This document shows positions 1 to 6,389 of a DNA stretch of 40,150 bases, piece by piece. The notes beneath the pieces were generated by a model, which searched no databases, was not told where the DNA came from, and saw nothing but the letters and a program-made list of their open reading frames with translations. The translations under genes and the position numbers were made by a program. Origin of the DNA: a virus; IMG/VR virus record IMGVR_UViG_3300022744_000055, positions 1-40,150 of that record; one strand, given 5' to 3'. Position 1 is the first letter of the stretch; each line of letters starts with the position of its first letter.

Positions 1-24
1 TGGGCTGTTGATTTAACGTTTCGC

Positions 25-79
25 GGGAAATCTGGTTTTCGGGCAAATCGCCCTTTTAGCCCTACACCCCCCAGGCTGT
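25..79. repeat. Two-hairpin repeat, unit 2
   Basis: Second degenerate unit: a GGAAA..CTGGTTTT lead, hairpin GGGC-AAATC-GCCC (41-53), then AGCCCTACACCC...AGGCTGT (58-79). Alignable to unit 3 over about 55 bases and to unit 1 over the second half. It lies immediately before the iteron cluster. Confidence 0.55.
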
Positions 80-117
80 CACCAGAATTCTGGGGGATTT
101 TCCCAAAAAACATTTTT

Positions 118-353
118 GCTCCAACTTGCTCCAACTTGCTCCAACTACCCCCTTGGGGTAGTGTAGTTGGAGCAGTGTGGTTTGGTGCTCCAGTTGGAGC
201 AAACCGGTTTGCAAGTTGGAGCAAGTTGGAGCAGAAAAATATCGCATTCGCACGGCACCGAATAAGGTGTGAGTGCTATCATTTTTACGACCCATTCCCA
301 AAACGTGCTATCATTTTGTTGCTCCAACTCGCCAAGTTGGAGCAAGTTGGAGC
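118..353. repeat. Iteron cluster, probable replication origin
   Basis: About ten copies of the 10-mer GCTCCAACTT or its complement. Three are head to tail (118-147), one inverted (164-173), one fused palindrome GCTCCAGTTGGAGC (187-200), two inverted (213-232), one forward (321-330) and two inverted (334-353). No convincing gene lies here. Exact tandem spacing of 10 bp, mixed orientation and position next to the primase/helicase gene point to an initiator-binding origin; this is inference. Confidence 0.7.
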
Positions 354-415
354 AAACCTGTAGGTTGTTGGTTTTTTGATAGCAACTCTCTTAGATTCTT
401 TGCTATCATTTTTAA
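274..415. repeat. Second short repeat family TGCTATCATTTT
   Basis: TGCTATCATTTT occurs at 274-285, 306-317 and 401-412, and the complementary core TGATAGCA at 377-384. These sites interleave with the last iterons and the following A/T-rich stretch. They could be a second protein-binding family at the origin or part of an unwinding element. Confidence 0.5.
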
Positions 416-432
416 CTTCGTTTTTTGTAGCA

Positions 433-446
433 CGGGAAATTTCCCG
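433..446. repeat. Perfect 14-bp palindrome CGGGAAATTTCCCG
   Basis: A perfect palindrome in the non-coding origin-like region, between the repeat families and the long hairpin at 479-525. It is not related to the AACAACC operator family. Function unknown; a dimeric protein site is possible. Confidence 0.4.
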
Positions 447-478
447 ATTTCCGCCAAAAGCCCAATTTGCCCCAAAAA

Positions 479-525
479 CGTAAAAACGGGCGACAACCTG
501 ATGGTGGTTATCGCCCGTTTTTACG
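479..525 (-). terminator. Bidirectional intrinsic terminator after the primase gene
   Basis: Perfect 15-bp stem (479-493 paired with 511-525) containing GGGCGA/TCGCCC flanked by A5 and T5 tracts, so either strand gives a GC stem followed by U residues. The 17-base loop can form a smaller ACC/GGT stem. It lies about 55 bases beyond the primase stop and insulates the leftward operon from the origin region. Confidence 0.7.
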
Positions 526-579
526 GAAAAACTGGTTTTTGGCGGATTTTCACGAAACCGCCTACACCCCCTAGGCTGT
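525..579. repeat. Two-hairpin repeat, unit 3
   Basis: Third degenerate unit: hairpin GGCGG-ATTTTCACGAAA-CCGCC (541-562) followed by CCTACACCCCCTAGGCTGT (561-579), with a GGAAA..CTGGTTTTTGG lead like unit 2. It abuts the primase stop codon. Units 2 and 3 bracket the iterons. Confidence 0.55.
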
Positions 580-2780
580 CATACCCGCCCCTCCGCCAAA
601 ATGACCTTTTGGCCGTTGATCCCCAAAAAGCCCATTTCGGCCAATCTGGCGATTGCGTCCATGGCCATTGCTGGCCCTTTTCGCCTTTGAGCCTGATCGG
701 TGCTGAGAAGCCCTTTCGCCGCAAAGACCTCCACAAGCTCCGTTTTTAGCCCCTCAAGGTCGAACTCCCGAATCCCCGTTTCCAATTTGGTCAACAGGTG
801 CTCCTTCGCCGCCGATGGCCTCCCCCTGGTCACGCGCTCCGCAACGCGCCTCGATGCCGACTTGTCCTTGGCCTCGGCCTCCGCAACGGCCCGAGACTCG
901 CCACCGGTAAACAGGACGTTCCCCGCGACCAACACGCAGGAGGTGGCCAGCTCAGGCTCCTCGTCGTCAAAGTCCAGACCGAGGACAACCTGTTTCAAAT
1001 CGAACTGAAATTCCGCGCCCTCGCCTGCACCGTCTTTCAGCTTGACCACCGTGGCGGCCCGGAAGGTGGCCGTCCGCACCAGCTCAATCTGTGCGTCTGA
1101 CGCGCCTTTCAAACCCGACCAGCCACGCATGCCCCGGCTGGAATCCTTGCCAACGTGCGTCACCATCATCACGGTGCAGCCCAGTGCCTTGCCGAACGTC
1201 TTTGCGTGTGCCAGCGCACGGCCCATGTCTTCGCCGCTGTTTTCGTTAGCGCCCGGAGTGACCTGCGCCAGCGTATCCAGGCACACGATGGCCAGACCCG
1301 GTGGACATGCCGCTTTTGCTGCCGCGACCAGTTCCTTTACGTCCGCCTTCTCCAACAGGTTGGGCGCGTCCCCCAATATGTAGAAGCAGTCCCTCATAGA
1401 TTCAATGTCCACGTTGTTGTGGCTGCACCAAGCCTCAAGACGCTGAGACACGCCCGATGCACCTTCAGCCGCTACATACAACACCGCCCCCTGCCGCGCC
1501 TTTTGGCCAAAGAAATCCAAGCCCAGCGCAATACAACACAGCATGTGCAGCACGAAGAACGACTTGCCCGCACCCGATTCGCCAAATAGCGTCACCAAGT
1601 CAGCCGCAGGGACCACGCCCCTGATCCACCAACGCATGACTTTCATCGTCTTTGCGTAATCCGGTGCGGCCACGATGTTGAACCGGTTGCGCTTGATGAC
1701 GGCTGGCGCAGGAACCTGTTTTGAATCTAGGTTCTCGAAGCCATCGGCGGCGGCGGGAGACCCACCCCCCTCATCCTCGTCAACCGGCAGCACCAGCGTG
1801 GCCGACAGGTCTTCAAAGTCGTCCGCAGACAACGCCTTGTGGCGGGCTTTGGGTTTGGCGCGAGTAACTTGGTGGTCCCACAGGTAAAATTGCGCCTTGT
1901 CAACATCTCCGCTCCGGTGTTCAAGCGCCACTTGCATTGCGAACGGACTGCTGCACAAGATAGAGAACGCCTCCGCATCACGTAGGCCACAACTCAACAG
2001 GGCAACTCCCGCGCTGTGCAGAGCGCGGGAGCGATCCCCGGTGCATTCTCCCTCAAGCAAAAAGTCCATCACCGCTGGCGGCAGCTCCAGCGACTGAAGC
2101 ATCGCAACCAGCATGGGCGGGCTGAATGGGATGGCCGCTGGCATAGGGGGAACGTCCTGTTTGGCCAGCTTTGTGCTTTGGTTGGCGTACCTTGTTTTCA
2201 GCGTTGACATGACCTCAGGCTTGAGAGGTCGAACTTCCTTGCTGGTGCCGCCCAGGTGCTTGCCTGTTACGGTAAGAAACCGCGCTTCGTTCCCGCTGTA
2301 AACCTCCAGCCCGACTTCGTGGTTCGTCCAATCCGCTGGAAGCCCACCCTGCATGAAGATGCGCAGACCCCGGCCAGATGGGCTGATTTCGGTATAGCTG
2401 GCCATGTTGTCCACGATTTCTCGCGCCCACGGCTCAATGGCCCCGGAGGCTTTGTCCAGGCAACCGTCCATGTCGATGCCGGTCAAGTCCTTGAGGCCCG
2501 TCATGCAAAAGCCGATGCCGTGCAGGTTGGCTCCGCCGTCAGCGCGATAGACCGCCAGCGCGTCCTCATAGGTGCCCCACTTGTCAGGGCTGGCGGTGGA
2601 CAGACCGTATTCCGGGCGCTTTGGGTCTCGCGGAATCTTGTCGTACTTCCCGCGACCAGGGTTGAGCTTCGCGGCCCAGGGTGCCCAGCGCGGAATGTCT
2701 TTCAGGGCTTGAGGGATTCCTGAGCCGTCGAACGCATCCAGCCGCCCAGGTGGCGGCACTTGGTTGTCAACGTCAGCCAT
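579..2780 (-). CDS. Phage primase/replicative helicase (AEP-like primase plus RepA-type ATPase)
   Basis: This 733-residue protein probably primes and unwinds the phage origin. The N-terminal part looks like an archaeo-eukaryotic-type primase found in phages: a GIDMDG acidic motif (101-106), SPSGRGLRIF (about 133-142) and EVYSGNEARF. The C-terminal part is a RecA-fold ATPase of the RepA/DnaB group, with Walker A GESGAGKS (400-407), Walker B AIVCLDTLAQ (about 500) and a following MMVTHVGK. The ATG at 2780 overlaps the stop of the Cro-like gene as TGATG, with AGGAG upstream; a GTG six bases earlier is less likely. The gene lies next to the iteron region, which suits an origin-acting replication protein. 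Which step it catalyses in vivo is inferred from family resemblance. Confidence 0.85.
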   Translation of the reverse strand: MADVDNQVPPPGRLDAFDGSGIPQALKDIPRWAPWAAKLNPGRGKYDKIPRDPKRPEYGLSTASPDKWGTYEDALAVYRADGGANLHGIGFCMTGLKDLTGIDMDGCLDKASGAIEPWAREIVDNMASYTEISPSGRGLRIFMQGGLPADWTNHEVGLEVYSGNEARFLTVTGKHLGGTSKEVRPLKPEVMSTLKTRYANQSTKLAKQDVPPMPAAIPFSPPMLVAMLQSLELPPAVMDFLLEGECTGDRSRALHSAGVALLSCGLRDAEAFSILCSSPFAMQVALEHRSGDVDKAQFYLWDHQVTRAKPKARHKALSADDFEDLSATLVLPVDEDEGGGSPAAADGFENLDSKQVPAPAVIKRNRFNIVAAPDYAKTMKVMRWWIRGVVPAADLVTLFGESGAGKSFFVLHMLCCIALGLDFFGQKARQGAVLYVAAEGASGVSQRLEAWCSHNNVDIESMRDCFYILGDAPNLLEKADVKELVAAAKAACPPGLAIVCLDTLAQVTPGANENSGEDMGRALAHAKTFGKALGCTVMMVTHVGKDSSRGMRGWSGLKGASDAQIELVRTATFRAATVVKLKDGAGEGAEFQFDLKQVVLGLDFDDEEPELATSCVLVAGNVLFTGGESRAVAEAEAKDKSASRRVAERVTRGRPSAAKEHLLTKLETGIREFDLEGLKTELVEVFAAKGLLSTDQAQRRKGPAMAMDAIARLAEMGFLGINGQKVILAEGRV

Positions 2781-3013
2781 CACCACTCCTGCAAAAGCGC
2801 CACCAGTGCGGGATCAACCAATCGGTTGCGCTCAATAGCGTACTTCTCCGAAATTTCTCGGACACGCTCCAGAGGCGCAAAGCCTTGGCGCTGCCACTTG
2901 AATACTGACTGCTGGCTTACACCAAGGCTTTTAGCCAGCTTTGCCTGTGATCCAGCCATGCGAATGGCTTGGTCAACGCCCGTTGCGACGGCGCACTCGA
3001 CTACTGCTTCCAT
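2780..3013 (-). CDS. Cro-like small HTH regulator (YdaS-type)
   Basis: A 77-residue DNA-binding protein with one central helix-turn-helix: GSQAKLAKSLGVSQQSVFKW, then QRQGFAPLERVREI. This is typical of YdaS/Cro-type phage regulators. I chose ATG 3013 because GAAAGGA precedes it at normal spacing; the in-frame ATG at 3019 sits directly on that site. It begins the leftward operon, is coupled to the primase gene through a TGATG overlap, and its leader holds a perfect operator palindrome (3030-3046). Its recognition segment closely matches that of the divergent 3151-3855 regulator (SQQ.h.KW..xGF.PL.R), so the two probably compete for the same sites. The role as Cro is inferred from size and position. 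Confidence 0.8.
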   Translation of the reverse strand: MEAVVECAVATGVDQAIRMAGSQAKLAKSLGVSQQSVFKWQRQGFAPLERVREISEKYAIERNRLVDPALVALLQEW

Positions 3014-3029
3014 GTTCATCCTTTCAAAT

Positions 3030-3046
3030 AACAACCACTGGTTGTT
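3030..3046. promoter_or_regulatory. Operator palindrome in the Cro/primase leader
   Basis: AACAACCACTGGTTGTT is a perfect 17-bp inverted repeat with a single central base. It lies just upstream of the Cro-like start and downstream of a possible weak minus-strand -10 (TACACT, 3059-3054). The inner 15 bases recur exactly at 6353-6367. It is a member of the phage-wide AACAACC/GGTTGTT family. Confidence 0.75.
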
Positions 3047-3074
3047 GGCCCGTAGTGTATTTGAAAAGTAACCC

Positions 3075-3126
3075 TTGACGCCCTCACAACGGCGCGGTCT
3101 ACTACAATTAACAACCAAATAGTTGT
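3075..3126 (+). promoter_or_regulatory. Probable repressor promoter with overlapping operator
   Basis: TTGACG (3075-3080) and TCTACT (3098-3103) are separated by 17 bases, predicting a start near 3110. An imperfect family operator, AACAACCAAATAGTTGT (3110-3126), covers that start point, which suggests autoregulation of the downstream regulator. A second possible -10 (TACAAT, 3103-3108) has no good -35. Confidence 0.5.
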
Positions 3127-3150
3127 CGTTGGATGCTTTAGGAGAACGAG

Positions 3151-3855
3151 ATGTATGCGCCTACTAACTTTAGAGAAGCCCTTGAGATGGACATGGAGCG
3201 GCGCAGCATGACTGAAGCCGTGCTGGGGCGGTTGTTGGATGAAGACAAACCGCTGTCCCAGCAAGCCATCCACAAGTGGAAACAGCGCGGGTTCCCTCCC
3301 CTCGCCCGCCTGGATCAACTCAAGAAAGTGTTGGGCGACGACAGCTATGTGGCGAAACTGACCCACCAGCAGATATATGCCAACGAGGCAAGAACCGTGG
3401 TCAGGCCCAGCGCCAGCAAGACTTTGGACCCGGTGACGGTTGATAGGGAGTGGGTATCCCAGGAGTCGAAGACCCTGCGCAACATGCTGACGGCCTCCGA
3501 CGAACAGAACAGCCACACCTCTCTTGAAAGAGACCTGGAGGTGAAGAACGCAAGGCTAAAGCTCGATTGGGCTTCTGACAAGTTCGTGGTGGAAATGATC
3601 TATGTCACCAACGGAGTGGCCCACAAAAACGTCAGTTCAGCCCTGCTGCGGTTGCTGGCGGTGAGCCGCACCTACGGCCTGGAACCGGTGCTGATGCTCA
3701 TTGAGCGTGACGGCAGCACCAGACTGCCCGCACACGCTCTCGCGGCTATATCGGCGTTCAACATCGTGGTGAAACCCGTGCGGGACGGGGCAGAAGCTGC
3801 GTGGGCGTTGAAGCTCATGGCTGGTGACAACACGCTCATAGAACCCGACGACTGA
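3151..3855 (+). CDS. Lysogeny repressor-like HTH protein without an S24 peptidase domain
   Basis: This 234-residue protein has an N-terminal HTH (about residues 18-60, with LSQQAIHKWKQRGFPPLARL) that nearly matches the recognition region of the Cro-like neighbour. The rest is not a LexA/CI peptidase: I see no catalytic Ser/Lys arrangement. Instead there is a predicted alpha/beta region (FVVEMIYVTNG..., LEPVLMLIERDG..., FNIVVKPV) that I do not recognise. ATG 3151 has AGGAG six bases upstream. The gene stands alone, divergent from the Cro/primase operon, between a self-overlapping operator and its own strong terminator, as expected for a CI-type repressor. Repressor function and operator specificity are inferred; absence of S24 means induction would not follow the usual RecA-assisted self-cleavage. 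Confidence 0.7.
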   Translation: MYAPTNFREALEMDMERRSMTEAVLGRLLDEDKPLSQQAIHKWKQRGFPPLARLDQLKKVLGDDSYVAKLTHQQIYANEARTVVRPSASKTLDPVTVDREWVSQESKTLRNMLTASDEQNSHTSLERDLEVKNARLKLDWASDKFVVEMIYVTNGVAHKNVSSALLRLLAVSRTYGLEPVLMLIERDGSTRLPAHALAAISAFNIVVKPVRDGAEAAWALKLMAGDNTLIEPDD

Positions 3856-3873
3856 AAGCCCTAGTTCCGTATC

Positions 3874-3899
3874 AAAACCCGGTACGCACCGGGTTTTTT
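3874..3899 (+). terminator. Intrinsic terminator of the repressor gene
   Basis: AACCCGGT-ACGC-ACCGGGTT forms an 8-bp stem with a tetraloop followed by a run of T. It begins 18 bases after the regulator stop and separates it from the early promoter at about 3950. Confidence 0.9.
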
Positions 3900-3940
3900 C
3901 ATGTCTGACGCAACAACCACAAAAAATAAATAACACCCAC

Positions 3941-3968
3941 TTCAACACCCTTGGAGTTGTGATACAGT
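3941..3968 (+). promoter_or_regulatory. Early operon promoter with embedded operator
   Basis: Extended -10 TG-A-TACAGT (3960-3968) with TTCAAC (3941-3946) as a possible -35, 16 bases away. The spacer holds the inverted repeat CAAC-ACCCTTGGA-GTTG (3943-3959), and its right arm GTTGTG overlaps the TG of the extended -10. About 22 of 27 bases match the promoter at 10404-10430. A further half site, CAACAACCAC, is at 3911-3920. Confidence 0.65.
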
Positions 3969-4014
3969 ATCCCCACCAACAGCGCGAAGGTTGTTGTTTT
4001 TAGAAAGGGAATGG

Positions 4015-4179
4015 ATGCGTCTTACCGACAACGAACTGGTCAGAGCCGTGTACGCCACACCGGATGAGTTTGACGAAATGGCGAGGGAGCTGGCCCACAG
4101 GCTGGACAAAGCTCTTGAGGAAATTGCAGGTTTGGAACTTGAACTGGAAATCTTGGAAAGGAACCAACGTGGGAATTGA
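4015..4179 (+). CDS. Small acidic coiled-coil protein, first gene of the early operon
   Basis: A 54-residue protein, rich in Glu and Leu in its C-terminal half (ALEEIAGLELELEILERN), likely helical or coiled coil. I chose ATG 4015 because AGAAAGGGA lies just upstream; an upstream TTG at 3991 in the same frame falls in the leader. It is the first gene after the operator-controlled promoter and overlaps the next gene start (GTG 4169) by 11 bases. Not assigned to a family; function unknown. Confidence 0.6.
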   Translation: MRLTDNELVRAVYATPDEFDEMARELAHRLDKALEEIAGLELELEILERNQRGN

Positions 4180-4600
4180 AGTACAACTGGCGGCGCTGAT
4201 CGACGCCATCAACCAACAGACAGCAGCCCAGCGCGAAACCAACGCAATCTGGGAGAAGTTGTCGGCTGCGGCCAAGAACGCCGCGAACACCGCAGATAGC
4301 GGCATCAAGGCGGCGGGCCTGGAGGTGGTACCCCCAAAGCAGACCGCGCAGCAGGATGCACCTACCCCCGCTGCAAGCGCACCGGCCCAGGCGGCTCCTG
4401 CGCCAGCAGAGCCTGCTGCGGCATCCCCTTCTGACGAAGTTGCGCTCACCATCAAGGATTTGACCGAAGCCACAACCGATGCGGCCACTCGTAACCGGGA
4501 AGGCTTGGTTGCCTTGCTGAAGTCTTACGGCGTTGCAAGAGCAGGCGCACTGCCCACCGACAAGTGGGCCGAGTTTGTGGCGAAGGCCAAGGCGCTCTGA
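4169..4600 (+). CDS. Conserved phage protein with Ala/Pro-rich linker, upstream of the nuclease
   Basis: A 143-residue protein starting at GTG 4169, with GGAAAGGA upstream. It has an N-terminal helical segment (VQLAALIDAINQQ...), a long Ala/Pro linker (about residues 60-95) and a small C-terminal helical domain ending in LLKSYGVARAGALPTDKWAE. A similar C-terminal module often precedes DUF2800 nucleases in phages, and here its stop overlaps the next ATG. It probably belongs to the recombination/replication module with the two genes downstream. No catalytic motif is visible; function unknown. Confidence 0.7.
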   Translation: MGIEVQLAALIDAINQQTAAQRETNAIWEKLSAAAKNAANTADSGIKAAGLEVVPPKQTAQQDAPTPAASAPAQAAPAPAEPAAASPSDEVALTIKDLTEATTDAATRNREGLVALLKSYGVARAGALPTDKWAEFVAKAKAL

Positions 4601-5766
4601 TGGCTCACGCAAGACTCTCACCATCCAGCGCGGAGCGCTGGTTGAACTGTCCGGGCAGTGTGAAGCTGTCGGAAGGTCTGGAGGACAAAGGTAGCGCGTT
4701 TGCGGACGAAGGCACCGCCGCACACTGGGCCGCAGAGCAGATTCTGTTGGGCGCACACACGGCGGATACCGTGGTCGGGTTGAAAGCCGACAACGGCGTG
4801 AAAGTCACCGCAGACATGGTTTCCTTCGTCATGCGCTATGTCAATGGTGTGCGCGACTTGGTGGCGTCCACAGGCGGGGCGTTGCTGGTTGAACAGAAGC
4901 TCCCTATCGGGTTGTTCACCGGCGAAACGCACGAAGATGGGCAACCGGCCAAGGGCACCGCAGACGCTGTGGTCATCGCTGGTGCTGAACTGATTGTTTG
5001 CGACCTGAAGTTTGGGCGCGGCGTCGAAGTCAGCGCAGAAGAAAACCCGCAGCTCATGCTGTACGCACTGGCCGCGAGGCATGTGTATGACGTAGTAAGC
5101 GGACCGTTTGACCGCATACGCCTTGTTATCAGTCAGCCCCGGCTGGGTGCCTGGAGCGAGTGGGCAACCACCAGTGACGCCTTGGACAGCTTTGCCACGG
5201 AGGTTTCGGTCGGCGCATCCCTGTGCGACGCCCCAGACGCCCCCCTGGTGCCAACTGAGAAAGGGTGCAAGTTCTGCAAGGCGAAGGCCACCTGTCCCGC
5301 ACTGTCCAAGGCCGCGCTTGACCAGTTCGACTCGCTGCCAACCCCACTGGCCGATGCGCCTGCCGATGCGCTGGCGACCGCCATGTCAAAGGCCAAGCTC
5401 ATTGAAGATTGGATCAAGGCGGTACGGGCCGAAGCCGAACGCAGACTGCTCAGTGGCGAAGATGTGCCGGGGTTCAAGCTTGTGCAAGGCCGCGCAGGGT
5501 CTCGCAAATGGCTGGACGCCGTAGAAGCCGAGGCCCGCCTGAAGTCCATGGGCGTCCGCCAAGACGACCTGTACCACAAGGAATTGGTTTCTCCTACCGA
5601 TGTGGAGCGGCTCCACAAGGAAGGGAAACTGACTGAAAAACGCTGGCAGAAGCTCCAGCCAATGATCGTTCGCAGCGAGGGGAGTCCGTCGGTGGCCCCA
5701 CTCAGCGACAAACGCCCTGCCCTGGTTGTGGCGGCACCCACAGACGAATTCGATTCACTCATCTGA
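4600..5766 (+). CDS. DUF2800 protein, RecB/Cas4-like exonuclease
   Basis: A 388-residue protein of the DUF2800 type, a PD-(D/E)XK nuclease relative of RecB and Cas4. Visible elements are the N-terminal SPSSAERWLNCPGS, nuclease-core acidic and lysine residues in GTADAVV...LIVCDLKFGRGVEV and the following QLMLYALAA, and a cysteine cluster KGCKFCKAKATCPAL near residue 225-235 that could bind metal or an Fe-S cluster. The start at 4600 overlaps the preceding TGA. It is followed by a DUF2815 ssDNA-binding protein and a family A polymerase, a recurring phage replication/recombination set. Exonuclease activity is inferred from fold and motif. Confidence 0.85.
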   Translation: MAHARLSPSSAERWLNCPGSVKLSEGLEDKGSAFADEGTAAHWAAEQILLGAHTADTVVGLKADNGVKVTADMVSFVMRYVNGVRDLVASTGGALLVEQKLPIGLFTGETHEDGQPAKGTADAVVIAGAELIVCDLKFGRGVEVSAEENPQLMLYALAARHVYDVVSGPFDRIRLVISQPRLGAWSEWATTSDALDSFATEVSVGASLCDAPDAPLVPTEKGCKFCKAKATCPALSKAALDQFDSLPTPLADAPADALATAMSKAKLIEDWIKAVRAEAERRLLSGEDVPGFKLVQGRAGSRKWLDAVEAEARLKSMGVRQDDLYHKELVSPTDVERLHKEGKLTEKRWQKLQPMIVRSEGSPSVAPLSDKRPALVVAAPTDEFDSLI

Positions 5767-5776
5767 AAGGCAAATC

Positions 5777-6334
5777 ATGCAAATCATCCTGAAAAACGTC
5801 ACCATCGCATACCCACAACTGTTTGAAGCCCGTGAGTTCAAGAAAGGCGATGGGCGCCCACGTTGGTCCGCTACTTTCCTGATTGAGAAAGGTAGTGACA
5901 ACGACAAGGCCATCATGTCCGCAATCGAAGCCGTGGCCAAGGACAGCTTTGGCCCCAAACACGCCCAAATGCTCAAGAGCATCGAAGGTGTCAAACAGCA
6001 GATGTGCTACATCGAGGGTGACCGCAAAGGCGAGAGCTTCGCGGGCCGCATGGTGCTGTCCTGCCACCGCCAGATGAAGACCAAAGCGGGCGACAACAAG
6101 CCGCCACTGGTCATTGGCCGCGATAAGCAACCCGTGGTGGACCCCGGTAAAGTGTTCTCTGGCTGCACGGTCAACGCCCGAGTGGACTTCTGGGGCCAGA
6201 CAGGCGAGAACCCCGGAATGCGCTGCTCGTTTGATGTGGTGCAGTACGTACAGGACGGCGACCCAATCGGTACTGTTGTGACGGCGGACGGGTTCGATGC
6301 GCTGGAAGGCGCAGAGGCAAGTGATTTCGTCTGA
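5777..6334 (+). CDS. DUF2815 single-stranded DNA-binding protein
   Basis: A 185-residue DUF2815 protein, an OB-fold family regarded as phage ssDNA-binding proteins. It starts MQIILKNVTIAYPQLFEARE and contains the family blocks RWSATFLIEKGSD, GKVFSGCTVNARVDFW and GMRCSFDVVQYVQDG. The C-terminus is acidic and ends in DFV, like partner-binding tails of bacterial SSB. AAAGG precedes ATG 5777. It sits between the DUF2800 nuclease and DNA polymerase and probably coats ssDNA for both. Confidence 0.85.
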   Translation: MQIILKNVTIAYPQLFEAREFKKGDGRPRWSATFLIEKGSDNDKAIMSAIEAVAKDSFGPKHAQMLKSIEGVKQQMCYIEGDRKGESFAGRMVLSCHRQMKTKAGDNKPPLVIGRDKQPVVDPGKVFSGCTVNARVDFWGQTGENPGMRCSFDVVQYVQDGDPIGTVVTADGFDALEGAEASDFV

Positions 6335-6348
6335 TTTTTCGTGGCCGA

Positions 6349-6371
6349 CCTCACAACCACTGGTTGTGAGG
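6349..6371. promoter_or_regulatory. Operator palindrome inside the early operon, before the polymerase gene
   Basis: A 23-bp perfect inverted repeat with 11-bp arms (CCTCACAACCA/TGGTTGTGAGG) around one central base. Its core ACAACCACTGGTTGT is identical to the site at 3031-3045. No clear promoter is visible here, so it may act as a roadblock or control an unrecognised internal promoter for polymerase. Confidence 0.65.
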
Positions 6372-6389
6372 TTTACTGAAGAACAACCT

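Noticed and set aside
1-127. Physical direct terminal repeats of the virion DNA
   Set aside because: The length equals a common assembly k-mer and the terminase is HK97-type; treated as assembly overlap.
136-749. Several open frames on both strands in the left-end region
   Set aside because: They are read through iterons, hairpins and the primase 3' end, lack ribosome sites and have repetitive composition.
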